From Morganella morganii (GTDB lineage: Bacteria; Pseudomonadota; Gammaproteobacteria; Enterobacterales; Enterobacteriaceae): 64,000 nt of DNA. The position numbers and the translations under genes were made by a program. Numbering within the stretch: the first letter of the stretch is position 1; the number at the start of each line of letters is the position of its first letter. The notes beneath the pieces are model-generated. The model had not been told where the DNA came from. It ran no database searches and saw only the letters and a list, made by a program, of their open reading frames with translations. Below are positions 17,609 to 25,921 of the stretch, in pieces. Location: positions 645,511 to 709,510 of the forward strand of contig NZ_VKKS01000001.1 in assembly GCF_019402645.1 (NCBI RefSeq), in the 5' to 3' direction.

Positions 17609-17776
17609 ATGGAAACTGAAAAAGTAATAAAAAAGACACTGAATGATTGTATTTCTATTATCAGAGAATATGAATGTTATCTCGAGCAATATAATCGTGT
17701 TTTAGTGAGGATGAATATCCCTTCTGAAATCATAAGATTATATCTTAATAATATTATGCCGGATAAGATGAGGTGA
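17609..17776 (+). CDS. Small protein in the LcrG/PcrG position
   Basis: A 55-residue ORF beginning METEKVIKK fills the gap between sctV and the needle-tip gene, with its TGA 4 bp before the tip gene ATG. LcrG/PcrG (95-98 residues), the cytoplasmic partner of LcrV/PcrV that also gates secretion, occupies this place in Yersinia and Pseudomonas; no LcrR is present. The product is a predicted helical protein with a charged N-terminal coil and a second helix SEIIRLYLNNIM. It is barely over half the LcrG length and I see no clear motif, so homology is inferred from position and helicity only. There is no strong ribosome binding site. Confidence 0.5.
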   Translation: METEKVIKKTLNDCISIIREYECYLEQYNRVLVRMNIPSEIIRLYLNNIMPDKMR

Positions 17777-17780
17777 AGTA

Positions 17781-18665
17781 ATGGATGGTATCAGCAGTAT
17801 TAATCAGCGGAATATTTCTCAGGCAGATCACAGTAAGAACGCCCACATTGATAACTACCGGATAGTATCAGATATACTGAATAAATATAATCTTCGTTTA
17901 AATGATGAGGAATTTAACCGTTTTTCACCGGACGTGGTTATTCAGGCATTCTGCCGGAGAAACAGTGTTGTTATTAATAGTGACAAATTAGATGAGAATA
18001 TCCGCAGTCTCTGCGCTGTCACGAACGGCACTATTGACCTGAAATCGCTTCTGATGATCATCAGTTCCGGTAATCGGTATAATGATATCGTCGGCGATAT
18101 TTTTTCCGGTATGAATAACAGTGTTGAAAGCACACGGGAAGCCCGGGATAAAATTAAGGATGAATTGCGTGAACTGGCCATTGAGCTGAAAATATTCAGC
18201 ATTATCCAGTCCCTGCTGAATAAAGTGCTTTCATCATCAAATCAGGAAATCAGTATTGACGGAAACGGACAGAATTTACTGGATCCTTCACTGTACGGAA
18301 TGACGGAAGCTGAATTTAACGGACCTCCGCCGTCAAAAGAAAAAATGTTTCTTGATAAAATCCTGGGAAAAGAATCCGGAGCCGGTGATTTTTTATCAAT
18401 TAAAGATTTTCTGGAAAGTGATAAAAAATCAGCGCCGGCTATGAGTGGTCTGGAAAACAAATACTCCTATGATAAAAATAATAATAAATTAGGATATTTT
18501 GCCGGTATGGTCGGTGATGTTTCCCGGCCACTGAACGATGCGGTTAATGAGAAAAGTACGCAACTTAATGAAATCAGTAATATTTATAATTCATCAATTG
18601 AAGCACTGACCCGGTTTGTTCAAAAGTTGGATACGCTACTTCAGGATTTATCCGGTTCGATATAA
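17781..18665 (+). CDS. pcrV: T3SS needle tip protein (LcrV/PcrV family)
   Basis: Caps the needle and is needed for translocon assembly; V antigen in Yersinia. At 294 residues it has exactly the PcrV length. The C-terminal half carries the family blocks ELAIELKIFSIIQSLLNKVLS (about 127-147), DPSLYGMTEAEF, FLSIKDFLESD, the SRPLNDAVNEKSTQLNEISNIYNSSIEALTRF long helix and a C-terminus LDTLLQDLSGSI, closely resembling PcrV. The N-terminal globular domain is divergent. The ribosome binding site overlaps the end of the upstream small ORF. Confidence 0.94.
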   Translation: MDGISSINQRNISQADHSKNAHIDNYRIVSDILNKYNLRLNDEEFNRFSPDVVIQAFCRRNSVVINSDKLDENIRSLCAVTNGTIDLKSLLMIISSGNRYNDIVGDIFSGMNNSVESTREARDKIKDELRELAIELKIFSIIQSLLNKVLSSSNQEISIDGNGQNLLDPSLYGMTEAEFNGPPPSKEKMFLDKILGKESGAGDFLSIKDFLESDKKSAPAMSGLENKYSYDKNNNKLGYFAGMVGDVSRPLNDAVNEKSTQLNEISNIYNSSIEALTRFVQKLDTLLQDLSGSI

Positions 18666-18680
18666 TTAAGGAAAGATAAC

Positions 18681-19175
18681 ATGGACGTTCATGATAATAC
18701 CACCGTGGAAACGGAAATTAATAAATTTATTTCAGAGGGTGGTTCATTAGCAATGCTGAAAAACATCACGGAAGATGAGCTGGAAAAAATATACGCCGTT
18801 GCCTGTGATTTTTATGAGTCAGGGAAATACCGGGATGCTGAAAGTTTATTTCAGGTGCTGTGTATTCTCAATCATTATGATACCCGCTTTTTCCTGGCAT
18901 TAGGTGCCACCCGTCAGCATCAGGAACATTATCATCAGGCACTGGAAACGTACAGTTATGCGTCGCTGATGTCTCCGTCGGATCCGCGTTTTCCGTTTCA
19001 TGCGGGAGAATGTCTTCTCCATCTGAAAGAGTACAGTACGGCAATACAGGCATTCGCCGGTGCGGAATTACTGGCGAAGACACATCCGGGTCATGACGCT
19101 CTGGTGAAAAAGGCCGGTGCGATGCTGGCAGCGGCGAAAGAACAGGCGGAGGCCGGAAATGCAGAATGTCACTGA
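18681..19175 (+). CDS. pcrH: Translocator chaperone (LcrH/SycD/PcrH family)
   Basis: TPR chaperone for the two hydrophobic translocators. The 164-residue protein has three TPRs with the family-type blocks AVACDFYESGKYRDAESLFQVL, HYDTRFFLALGATRQHQEHYHQALETYSYA and MSPSDPRFPFHAGECLLHLKEYSTAIQAF. Length fits SycD (168) and PcrH (167). A GGAAAG ribosome binding site lies upstream. Its 3' end overlaps the popB start region by 17 bp, which fits translational coupling with its first client. Confidence 0.96.
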   Translation: MDVHDNTTVETEINKFISEGGSLAMLKNITEDELEKIYAVACDFYESGKYRDAESLFQVLCILNHYDTRFFLALGATRQHQEHYHQALETYSYASLMSPSDPRFPFHAGECLLHLKEYSTAIQAFAGAELLAKTHPGHDALVKKAGAMLAAAKEQAEAGNAECH

Positions 19176-20238
19176 TCTTCCGGGTCTCAGGCCGGCACCG
19201 GCGAATGATTTTTCTGCGGTGACACGCCCCGGTTCTTTACCGGTGCGGCAACCCGGGGTGACTCCCGCTGAACCTCAGCTTTTGCTGCCGCAGGAAGCGG
19301 AACACAAAATCAATAAAGATGTCATTCCCCTCATCAGACCGGATGCCGCACTGCCGGGCAATACGGATAATATTCCGGATAACACAATACAGCGTGTGGC
19401 GGATAAGAATGCACAGCACAGCTGGCAGGCGCTGATTACCAGCCGGGATACTATCGAAAAAGCGCTGGCGAAAGGCAACTTTGAAACAGAACTCGCATTG
19501 CTGCTGACACAGATAAAGTCAGATATGAAGGAAATGAAAGTCAGCCAGATCCGGCAGGCTCGGGAAGAAAATACACAAAAAATTGCGGAAAACCGGGAAC
19601 AGCTTCTGGAAGCGGAAGCCAGATTTACAGAAGCAGAACGCTCCCGTACAGCCAATAAAATATTCGGCTGGCTGAGTACAGCGGTGTCTGCCATCGCCGG
19701 AGCGGTTCTGATAGCAACCGGTGCGGGGGCACTGGCTGGCGCGATGATGATCGCCAGTGCTGTGACCAGTGTGGCGTCTCAGATTGTCAATGAAGCGGCG
19801 GAGGCCGGTCTGATTGATGATGAGACAATGAAATATCTGGGGCCTGCTATGGCGGGACTTCAGGTCGCGGCGGGGATTGCGACCTGTGTGGTTACCTTCG
19901 GCGGCAGTGCTGCCGGGGTTGTGGCACAGGAAGGGGCCAGAGCCGGAAGTCTGCTGGTGCAGACCGGGTTATCGGTTTCCGGTTCAGTACTGGATGCGGG
20001 AGCCGTGATATCCGGAACGGCGGCATCTGTTCTGTCAAATATCGGTAATAAGCAGATTGCCGGTTCGCAGGAAACTCAGGGGCAGATGGTGTTGTTACAA
20101 CAGACCATGACAAAGCTTCAGAATGAATTCAGCAAAATGATTTCGCAATATCAGGATGCGATGGCGGAGTTATCCCGTTTCTCACAGGAAAAGGCGGATA
20201 TCTCCCGGCAGGTCGCCGCAACGCATGCGGCAAAATAA
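19159..20238 (+). CDS. popB: T3SS major translocator (YopB/PopB family, SctE)
   Basis: Pore-forming translocator inserted in the host membrane. From the ATG at 19159 (MQNVTDLPGLRP, preceded by GGCGGAGG) the product has 359 residues; PopB has 390. It shows a helical N-terminal domain with coiled coil (about 110-160, EMKVSQIRQAREENTQKIAEN), the hydrophobic hairpin typical of the family (about 165-250, with the GWLSTAVSAIAGAVLIATGAGALAGAMM block) and a C-terminal coiled segment. Overlaps the chaperone gene. The sequence of the hairpin is the strongest evidence. Confidence 0.94.
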   Translation: MQNVTDLPGLRPAPANDFSAVTRPGSLPVRQPGVTPAEPQLLLPQEAEHKINKDVIPLIRPDAALPGNTDNIPDNTIQRVADKNAQHSWQALITSRDTIEKALAKGNFETELALLLTQIKSDMKEMKVSQIRQAREENTQKIAENREQLLEAEARFTEAERSRTANKIFGWLSTAVSAIAGAVLIATGAGALAGAMMIASAVTSVASQIVNEAAEAGLIDDETMKYLGPAMAGLQVAAGIATCVVTFGGSAAGVVAQEGARAGSLLVQTGLSVSGSVLDAGAVISGTAASVLSNIGNKQIAGSQETQGQMVLLQQTMTKLQNEFSKMISQYQDAMAELSRFSQEKADISRQVAATHAAK

Positions 20239-20288
20239 GTAATAAAAATCAATAAGTTAATTATTTAAATATGGAAAGGATATTAATC

Positions 20289-21176
20289 ATGGATGCTATT
20301 TCTGGCGCAAAAACTCCCGTCATTACACACAGTGATATTCAGCAGCCGGATATCAAACCGGTAAAAACAGCAGAATCCGGCAGTAAAACCCCGGTGGAAA
20401 TGGGGCAATCTCCGGTAAAAAATGAGAGTATTGGCGGCAACAGCGGTATTGCGTTGCCAAAGCCCGTCACAGACGGAAAAGATACCTCCATTCTGGATAC
20501 AATATCGTCGTCACTGGCCGATTTGCAGTCTCTTCTCAGCAGTGTAAAGGATGCCAAAGATCAAATCAGCAGCAAGCTGAATGAAATGAAAAATTTTGCG
20601 TCAGCCGATAACCTGAAAGCATCCGCGAATGAGCTGAATCTGGGTTCAAACTGGCAGATAGCGTTTTCGGTGATCTCCGGGGTATTGTCAGTGGGCTCGA
20701 TGGTGCTGAGTAATGTGGCTGCTTATCAGGACCATGTCGCAGCGCAGCAGGAAAAAACACTCAGCAGCGGGATTGAAAAAACACAAAGTGATATTGCCAA
20801 AACCAGTGAAGCACTGAAAAATCCGGATCTGACTGCGGAAAGTAAAGCGGAACTGGAAAGCCGGTTATCAGAACTGAAAACCTCACTGGCAGCACAGCAG
20901 GATGCGCTGAGTGAATTGCTGGCAGGCAGTGAAACCCGGAAGGCCTGGACCGGGTTAGCCCTGAATCTGATGCAGGGGGCTTCCGGCTTTATTAATGATA
21001 ATCTGATCAGCAAAAATCCAGGGGAAACAGATACCGGAGAGCATACTGTCACGAAAGAAGGGAATTCTCTCTCTGTCACGGATGATATTCTCAGTCATTC
21101 CGCAGAAGTACTGGATAAAGCGAAAGAGAAACTGACGGATCTGAACGGTCTGTTTCAGATTCCGGCGAAAGCATAA
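20289..21176 (+). CDS. popD: T3SS minor translocator (YopD/PopD family, SctB)
   Basis: Second pore component. I chose the ATG at 20289 (MDAISGAKT) because AAGGATATTAATC precedes it and it gives 295 residues, the PopD length; an in-frame ATG at 20271 lacks a ribosome binding site. The protein has a Ser/Pro/Lys-rich N-terminus, one hydrophobic segment (about 115-145, LGSNWQIAFSVISGVLSVGSMVLSNV), a coiled coil (about 150-215) and an amphipathic C-terminus, as in YopD/PopD. It is followed by a strong terminator, closing the sctX operon. Confidence 0.93.
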   Translation: MDAISGAKTPVITHSDIQQPDIKPVKTAESGSKTPVEMGQSPVKNESIGGNSGIALPKPVTDGKDTSILDTISSSLADLQSLLSSVKDAKDQISSKLNEMKNFASADNLKASANELNLGSNWQIAFSVISGVLSVGSMVLSNVAAYQDHVAAQQEKTLSSGIEKTQSDIAKTSEALKNPDLTAESKAELESRLSELKTSLAAQQDALSELLAGSETRKAWTGLALNLMQGASGFINDNLISKNPGETDTGEHTVTKEGNSLSVTDDILSHSAEVLDKAKEKLTDLNGLFQIPAKA

Positions 21177-21198
21177 GAAAACAGCATTTATATTCCGG

Positions 21199-21218
21199 GG
21201 GCGCATCTGCGCCCTTTT
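21199..21218 (+). terminator. Terminator after popD
   Basis: A 7-bp GC-rich stem GGGCGCA / TGCGCCC with a 2-base loop followed by TTTT, 22 bp after the popD stop. It ends the rightward T3SS operon and separates it from the pilotin gene. Confidence 0.85.
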
Positions 21219-21295
21219 GCTATTTTTACGGCCGTCAGTACAAGCCGGTAAAGCGGACATTTTATACAATCAACCCGGTTTTTTGTGAGGTACTG

Positions 21296-21664
21296 ATGAA
21301 TAAAATGATACTTTTGGCTGTGATACTCCTGACCGGGTGTGTGACAGTGAAACCGGAACAGCCTGTCAGAGTGACCGGATATGCTGATTTACCGGGTTTC
21401 CGTTATGAGCAGCAGATACTGGAGCTGACGGTCAGCCCGGCGCACAAAACGGCAGGAGCCCCGGTTATCGGACAACGTGCCGAAGTTTCTGTTCTGCCGT
21501 ATTACTTCGATTTTGAACTTCCCCGTTTTATGGCATCGGGCGAACCGTTACAACTGACAGTCCGGCTGCTGCGTGCCGGTGGTCAGACAGTTGAGGCGGA
21601 GCAGGAACAGCCATTTTCCCCCGGAAATCCGGCCGGTATAATACTGAAACCGGTTTCTGACTGA
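21296..21664 (+). CDS. YscW/ExsB-like secretin pilotin lipoprotein
   Basis: A 122-residue lipoprotein with lipobox LLTGC (Cys at residue 15) and a beta-rich domain containing VTGYADLPGFRYEQQILEL and the block PRFMASGEPLQLTVRLLRAGG. Position at the end of a Ysc T3SS island and size agree with the YscW/ExsB pilotin family, which pilots and protects the secretin in the outer membrane. It has its own GTGAGG ribosome binding site and lies after the popD terminator, so it is a separate transcript. An oddity is that the secretin here lacks the C-terminal tail that pilotins bind. Confidence 0.72.
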   Translation: MNKMILLAVILLTGCVTVKPEQPVRVTGYADLPGFRYEQQILELTVSPAHKTAGAPVIGQRAEVSVLPYYFDFELPRFMASGEPLQLTVRLLRAGGQTVEAEQEQPFSPGNPAGIILKPVSD

Positions 21665-22120
21665 TTCGTTTGTTTTTTTATCTGCTTTTATCTTGTTTTC
21701 CGTATTTTCCGCAGACAGTTAACCGGAGTAATCTGCTGAATAACAGCAAAATATCCCCGTCTAATCCGGCATATGAACCGGAGAGTATGATATCGCGGCG
21801 GAATACTGTTTCTGCGGAAGAAGGCGGAAAAATCCGGGGGACGACAGGGGCTTGAGAGGGATAAAATCCTGACGCAATTGTGATATTTTTATGCTGCTCT
21901 CTTCAGTTAAGGTAGATATCTGAGAGAGCGGTGACGGATTGTAATGTAGGGATGCTGTCACAGGGTACACGGAGTGTATCCGGATATAGTCACCGCTTTC
22001 TCTATTTCCCTGATTACATACTGATACTGGTCTTAATCTGCCCTTTACCGGAGCGGCGGCTGCGTACAATATGACAAAAGAATCTTCCGTAACGTAAAAA
22101 TACCATTATAAAGGCCTGCC
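21665..22120. other. Gap with a long inverted repeat
   Basis: No credible gene in these 456 bp. The notable content is an imperfect 14-bp inverted repeat, GAGAGAGCGGTGAC at 21922-21935 and GTCACCGCTTTCTC at 21989-22002, enclosing a smaller hairpin TACAC/TGTA. It marks the right boundary of the T3SS island. Confidence 0.55.
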
Positions 22121-22987
22121 ATGCTCAATATTATGCTGACATCCCTTTGGTTTTTATGGGGATTGTTACTGTATGCAGTGATAGCCGGGCACGCATCGTG
22201 GCCTGTTTATTTAGCAGCTATCGCCGCTGTCATCTGTGCTATTACGATTCTCCCGAAAAGGAAAAGGAAAAACGTCATGTTCGGTAAGAAAAAACAAGCA
22301 GATACCCCTGAAACGGAGCCGGTTGCGGCACCGAAAACCAGAGAAGAAAGAGACGAAGAGGACAAAAAATCCGCGGAACTCAGTGCTCAGGCAAATGAAA
22401 TTACTCAGTTGCTGTCAGCGCGCGGTGAAGAGAAACAGCGCCCGCTGGCTTCTCTTGAATCCCGTCAGCCGACAGTTATCAGCAAAGAAACCCGCCTGAC
22501 CGGTGATATTGAAATCAGCGGTAATCTGCAAATCTGGGGTAAAATCAAGGGGCAAATCAAAGCCCGTTCCGGCTCGGTCAGCATTATGCAGTCCGGTGTG
22601 GTCGAAGGGGACATTTTTGCCGAGACATTGCTGATTGACGGCGTGCTGACCGGTACCTGCACTACGGAACAGGTCGAAATTCTTGAACACGGTGAGCTTA
22701 ACGGCGTCTGCCGTGCATCTAATTTCTCAATCCGCAAAGGCGGTACGTTTATCGGTCAGTCAGAGCCGTATGCACCTGCCGGTAAAGCGGCCGCCACGGT
22801 ACCGGCACCGCAGTCCCGCCCGGATAATCATAAACCGGCAGCCGTGACTGAGGCAAAGCAGGCTGAAAAAGCAGACGTTGCGGCGGAGAAATCACAGGGA
22901 TCTGCACCGGAATCCTCCCCGTCACAGAACGGCAACGGTAAAAATAAAGAGCCGCAGAAAGTCCCGTCTGTATTTAAGCGCGTGTAA
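22121..22987 (+). CDS. Bactofilin-family protein with N-terminal membrane anchor
   Basis: Bactofilins (DUF583/CcmA) are polymer-forming cytoskeletal proteins with a right-handed beta-helix core. This 288-residue protein has two hydrophobic helices at the N-terminus (about 3-23 and 25-43), a basic stretch KRKRK, a charged linker, then the beta-helix core (about 115-205) with repeating short strands (ISGNLQIWGKIKGQIKARSGSVSIMQSGVVEGDIFAETLLIDGVLTGTC). The C-terminal tail is Pro/Lys/Ala-rich and disordered. The membrane anchor suggests an inner-membrane-attached scaffold. It stands alone in its transcription unit. Confidence 0.85.
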   Translation: MLNIMLTSLWFLWGLLLYAVIAGHASWPVYLAAIAAVICAITILPKRKRKNVMFGKKKQADTPETEPVAAPKTREERDEEDKKSAELSAQANEITQLLSARGEEKQRPLASLESRQPTVISKETRLTGDIEISGNLQIWGKIKGQIKARSGSVSIMQSGVVEGDIFAETLLIDGVLTGTCTTEQVEILEHGELNGVCRASNFSIRKGGTFIGQSEPYAPAGKAAATVPAPQSRPDNHKPAAVTEAKQAEKADVAAEKSQGSAPESSPSQNGNGKNKEPQKVPSVFKRV

Positions 22988-23058
22988 ACGCTCTGCACTC
23001 ACGTAAATCCGTTATACTCCTCCGGTATATTTCATGACTGAATAAACCGGAGGAGTAT

Positions 23059-23613
23059 ATGCTCATTCTTGATACCCCGCGTCTGCGGTTACGTCCTTGG
23101 ACACCTGAGGATTATGCACCGTTCCGCGCGCTGAATGCTGATCCGCTGGTCATGCGTTTTTTTCCGGCCTGTCTGAGCGCGGCAGAAAGTGATGCATTTG
23201 CGGATGAAATTATCCGTCGTTTTGAACGGCAGAGGTTATTCGGGTTATGGGTGGCGGAAGAAAAAAGCAGCAGGGAATTTACCGGTTTTGTTGGCCTGAA
23301 TATTCCGTCAGCACCTTTTGATTTCAGTCCGTGTACTGAAATCGGCTGGCGTCTGGCAAAACGCTTCCATGGCAAAGGCTATGCGACAGAAGCGGCAAAC
23401 GTGGTATTGAATTATGCGTTTATGCAACTGAATATACCGGAGATTGTCGCCTTTACGGCGAAGGTAAATCTGCCTTCTGAACGGGTGATGGTGAAAGCGG
23501 GGATGCAGTATCAGCGGGAGTTTCTCCATCCGTCAGCGGAACAAGGGAATCCGTTGCAGACACATATTCTGTATAAGATCACACAGGCGGATTACCGCGC
23601 CCGGCAATCCTGA
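23059..23613 (+). CDS. GNAT-family N-acetyltransferase (RimJ/RimL-like)
   Basis: The 184-residue protein begins TPRLRLRPW (typical of the RimL/RimJ-like acetyltransferase_3 group) and has the acetyl-CoA binding loop RFHGKGYATEA at about 109-119, preceded by the EIGWRLA strand, followed by a late TAKVNLPSERVMVKAGM block. The substrate cannot be told from sequence; some homologues acetylate ribosomal proteins, others small amines. Strong GGAGGAG ribosome binding site. Its stop touches the end of the convergent ygbA. Confidence 0.88.
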   Translation: MLILDTPRLRLRPWTPEDYAPFRALNADPLVMRFFPACLSAAESDAFADEIIRRFERQRLFGLWVAEEKSSREFTGFVGLNIPSAPFDFSPCTEIGWRLAKRFHGKGYATEAANVVLNYAFMQLNIPEIVAFTAKVNLPSERVMVKAGMQYQREFLHPSAEQGNPLQTHILYKITQADYRARQS

Positions 23614-23961
23614 TTACTCCCGTGGTGTACGGCGGCGCTGCGGCAAAGGCGGTACCGGTTTTTTGTCATCGATCAGGTGACGGACAGCCAGGATCGGGTG
23701 ATGCCACAGCATACGCGGACCGGCCCGGCGCATGATGACTTTCATCTCTTCCCGGGGCTTTGGCTGATAACAGTGAACCGGGCATTGCTTACAGGCCGGT
23801 TTGTTTTCACCGTAACGGCATTTTTCCAGCCGTTTCACCGCATAAGCCAGCAAATCACGATAATGTTCCGGGGCATCCGCCGGTGCCGGATGGCGGTGTT
23901 CATACAGTTCCACCATAAGGGTAACGGTTTTGATTTCCCGTAAAATACGTTTACCGACCAT
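23614..23961 (-). CDS. ygbA: YgbA-family nitrous-oxide/NO-stimulated promoter protein
   Basis: A 115-residue protein of the YgbA family, whose E. coli member is induced by nitric oxide through NsrR. Visible marks are the N-terminal RILREIKTVTLMVELYEHRHP and the four-cysteine cluster CRYGENKPACKQCPVHCYQP (about 52-72), suggesting a metal or Fe-S site, followed by VMRRAGPRMLWHHP. Biochemical function is unknown. A GAGGAG ribosome binding site supports the start. Confidence 0.88.
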   Translation of the reverse strand: MVGKRILREIKTVTLMVELYEHRHPAPADAPEHYRDLLAYAVKRLEKCRYGENKPACKQCPVHCYQPKPREEMKVIMRRAGPRMLWHHPILAVRHLIDDKKPVPPLPQRRRTPRE

Positions 23962-24044
23962 CGGAAACTCCTCTTTCGTGCAGTAAAACCCATAAATTTA
24001 AATACTGTGCTTAAAATTTGCTTTCTTTTTATTTAAAAATAAAA

Positions 24045-24062
24045 TACTGTATATGTATACAG
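24045..24062 (+). promoter_or_regulatory. LexA (SOS) box upstream of dinI
   Basis: TACTGTATATGTATACAG matches the enterobacterial LexA consensus TACTGTATATAWAWACAG almost perfectly and is an exact CTGT-N8-ACAG palindrome. It lies 19 bp before the dinI start codon, so dinI should be SOS-controlled. Confidence 0.93.
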
Positions 24063-24080
24063 TTAACGGAGAGCAACATC

Positions 24081-24332
24081 ATGCGTATTGAAATTCTGTT
24101 AGACAAACGAAATGCAGTGCCTGCGCATCTTATCCAGTCCCTTGAAGTCCGGTTAAAACACCGGATCCTGCCGTTATATCCGGATATGCAGTTTCGTATT
24201 GCACAAAGCAGCCAGACCACCATTAATATTTCCGGCGTGAAATCCCCCGAGGATAAACAGTCGCTGATGGATACAATTCAGACCATCTGGGAAGATGACA
24301 GCTGGATGGATGACGACAACACGCAATCATGA
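24081..24332 (+). CDS. dinI: DinI-family SOS modulator
   Basis: DinI binds RecA and tunes the SOS response. The 83-residue protein from the ATG at 24081 has the family length (81 in E. coli), the start MRIEILLDK, the SPEDKQSLMDTIQTIWEDDSW C-terminal helix and an acidic end, as in DinI. The start is fixed by GGAGAGC and by the LexA box just upstream. Members also occur on prophages, but the neighbourhood here is chromosomal. Confidence 0.93.
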   Translation: MRIEILLDKRNAVPAHLIQSLEVRLKHRILPLYPDMQFRIAQSSQTTINISGVKSPEDKQSLMDTIQTIWEDDSWMDDDNTQS

Positions 24333-24408
24333 TTTTCTTCCTGAATACAGGAAACGCTATCTCTCTGTTTTTGTGCCTTCAGGGGAGATAGCGGTTTTTT
24401 TACGTCAC

Positions 24409-24657
24409 TCAGTGATTGCAGATCTTCTCAGCAGACGTGCTGAACCCGTTCTCATTACCAATGAACTTTCCGCGAGCCGCCAGAAAACTGACCAGCGCTT
24501 TTGCATCCATATTCTCTGCCGAGCAGGTATGGAAGCGGGTATCTTCGCCGAACGTGGCGTGAATATCCGCGATAAGAGATTCAGAGGTGTAGTTTTTCCC
24601 GCTTTCAATAATCATATTCATGACTTCGTGGCCATGGACAGAGGCTTTCTCAGGCAT
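24409..24657 (-). CDS. yecH: YecH family metal-binding protein
   Basis: An 82-residue cytoplasmic protein nearly matching E. coli YecH in pattern: HGHEVMNMIIESGKNYT, FGEDTRFHTCSAE and GFSTSAEKICNH. Conserved His and Cys residues (HGHE, FHTCSA, CNH) suggest metal binding; the role is unknown. A GGAG ribosome binding site precedes the ATG. Confidence 0.92.
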   Translation of the reverse strand: MPEKASVHGHEVMNMIIESGKNYTSESLIADIHATFGEDTRFHTCSAENMDAKALVSFLAARGKFIGNENGFSTSAEKICNH

Positions 24658-24759
24658 AATAACTCCGGTTGGATATTAAAGATGTAATTATTATGCATCT
24701 TTTTGGGGGCAATAGATTGCGTCAGGTCAGATTATGGTGAGAAAGGAAAGGAGACATAA

Positions 24760-24785
24760 GATAACGCCCGGAAAAGGGCGTTATC
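24760..24785 (-). terminator. Hairpin after the ydcH-like gene
   Basis: Perfect 10-bp stem GATAACGCCC / GGGCGTTATC with a 6-base loop, 15 bp beyond the ydcH-like stop. There is only a weak T-rich tail on the minus strand, so termination is probable rather than certain. Confidence 0.6.
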
Positions 24786-24799
24786 TGACAGGGGAGAAA

Positions 24800-25012
24800 C
24801 TATTGACACTCCGCTAAAATGCGCTGCATCTCATCTTTAACGTGCAGTTTTTCTTTTTTCAGCCGGACGACATTGTCGTTGTAGCCTGCGCCGTTCGGGC
24901 CTTCAAGCTCGGCAATTTCATTATTTAACTGATGATGTTTCAGATACAGTGCGGCAAAACGAGGATTTGAATCTTTAAGCTGTGCTATAAGGGCTTGCTG
25001 ATCAAGTGGCAT
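24800..25012 (-). CDS. YdcH-like DUF465 protein
   Basis: A 70-residue helical-hairpin protein of the DUF465 (YdcH) family: LKDSNPRFAALYLKHHQLNNEIAELE then a basic second helix VVRLKKEKLHVKDEMQRIL. Function unknown. Strong GGAGG ribosome binding site. It is a single-gene unit ending in a stem-loop. Confidence 0.87.
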   Translation of the reverse strand: MPLDQQALIAQLKDSNPRFAALYLKHHQLNNEIAELEGPNGAGYNDNVVRLKKEKLHVKDEMQRILAECQ

Positions 25013-25334
25013 AGAACCTCCTGTTTGACGGGAAATGTAGCCTTTTCAGTATAACAAACCCAAACCGGATTGCATGGATTATGTCGTTATATCCGTGATC
25101 AGAATGGCATAAATACGTTGCGATTTATTAGTGAGGTTAATGACATCCGTCAGAATCATTAGTTTAACACACTGGATAGGGTTACTTGTCTGAAATTATA
25201 TGCCATTTTATAAGAATAATCTGTATTTTAATCTGGCGGTGAACTAAAGATTATTATAATGTTCTTAATAGTCAGCATGAAGATTATGAGGCGATTTCAT
25301 AATCAAATGTACTTACATATAAGGTAATTATTTG
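25013..25334. other. Gap between the ydcH-like gene and eco
   Basis: About 320 AT-rich base pairs holding the divergent promoters of the two flanking genes. I see no gene, repeat or recognisable operator in it. Confidence 0.5.
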
Positions 25335-25901
25335 ATGAAAAAATTGATTCTTCCTGTTATGGCCATATTCGTTACCGCAGGCGCTTATGCTGAAGAGGCA
25401 AAAACCGTATCTGCAACACCACTGACTATCGTTAGTACAGCAGAGGTTGTTAAAGCAGAGCCACTGAGAATTGTGAAAATTGATAATGGTATGAGTGAGC
25501 TGAAAAACTTCCCGCAGGCGGCATCAGACCAGGTTCGCCATGTGATTGCCGTGGAACCGAAAACCGATGAAGGGCAGTATAAAATCGAGCTGGTGATCGG
25601 TAAAAAACAGATGGTGGACTGTAATCGCCAGTGGTTCGGCGGTACGCTGACACAGAAAACTGTTGAAGGTTTCGGTTATGATTATTATGAGACCGGCGAA
25701 TTAACCGGGCCGATGTCCACCATGATGGGCTGTCTCAATAATGAAAAACACGAAGCATTTGTCAGTGCTAATTTGGGCGATGAAGCATTTGTCCGCTACA
25801 ACAGCCGCCTGCCGGTGGTGGTTTACGCACCGAAAGATGTGGATGTGAAATACCGTATCTGGAGCACGGATAACCAGCTGCTGGACGCACCGGCAAAATA
25901 A
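25335..25901 (+). CDS. eco: Ecotin, periplasmic serine protease inhibitor
   Basis: Dimeric periplasmic inhibitor of trypsin-fold proteases such as neutrophil elastase. The 188-residue precursor has a signal peptide (cleavage after AYA, residue 19 or so) and all ecotin landmarks: the reactive loop GPMSTMMGC with P1 Met, its disulfide partner in VDCNRQW, GFGYDYYE, and the C-terminal VRYNSRLPVVVYAPKDVDVKYRIW. It is about 25 residues longer than E. coli ecotin because of an extra segment after the signal peptide. The ATG at 25335 is preceded by AAGG; an upstream TTG is less likely. Confidence 0.96.
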   Translation: MKKLILPVMAIFVTAGAYAEEAKTVSATPLTIVSTAEVVKAEPLRIVKIDNGMSELKNFPQAASDQVRHVIAVEPKTDEGQYKIELVIGKKQMVDCNRQWFGGTLTQKTVEGFGYDYYETGELTGPMSTMMGCLNNEKHEAFVSANLGDEAFVRYNSRLPVVVYAPKDVDVKYRIWSTDNQLLDAPAK

Positions 25902-25921
25902 TCCGTTAATTTCAGACACAT

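Noticed and set aside
200..21664. T3SS effector genes inside the island
   Set aside because: Every gene of reasonable size fits a structural, regulatory, chaperone or translocator role; no effector-like gene was seen, so effectors must lie elsewhere.
21670..21855. 61-residue plus-strand frame after the pilotin gene
   Set aside because: No ribosome binding site, no conserved pattern, low-complexity composition.
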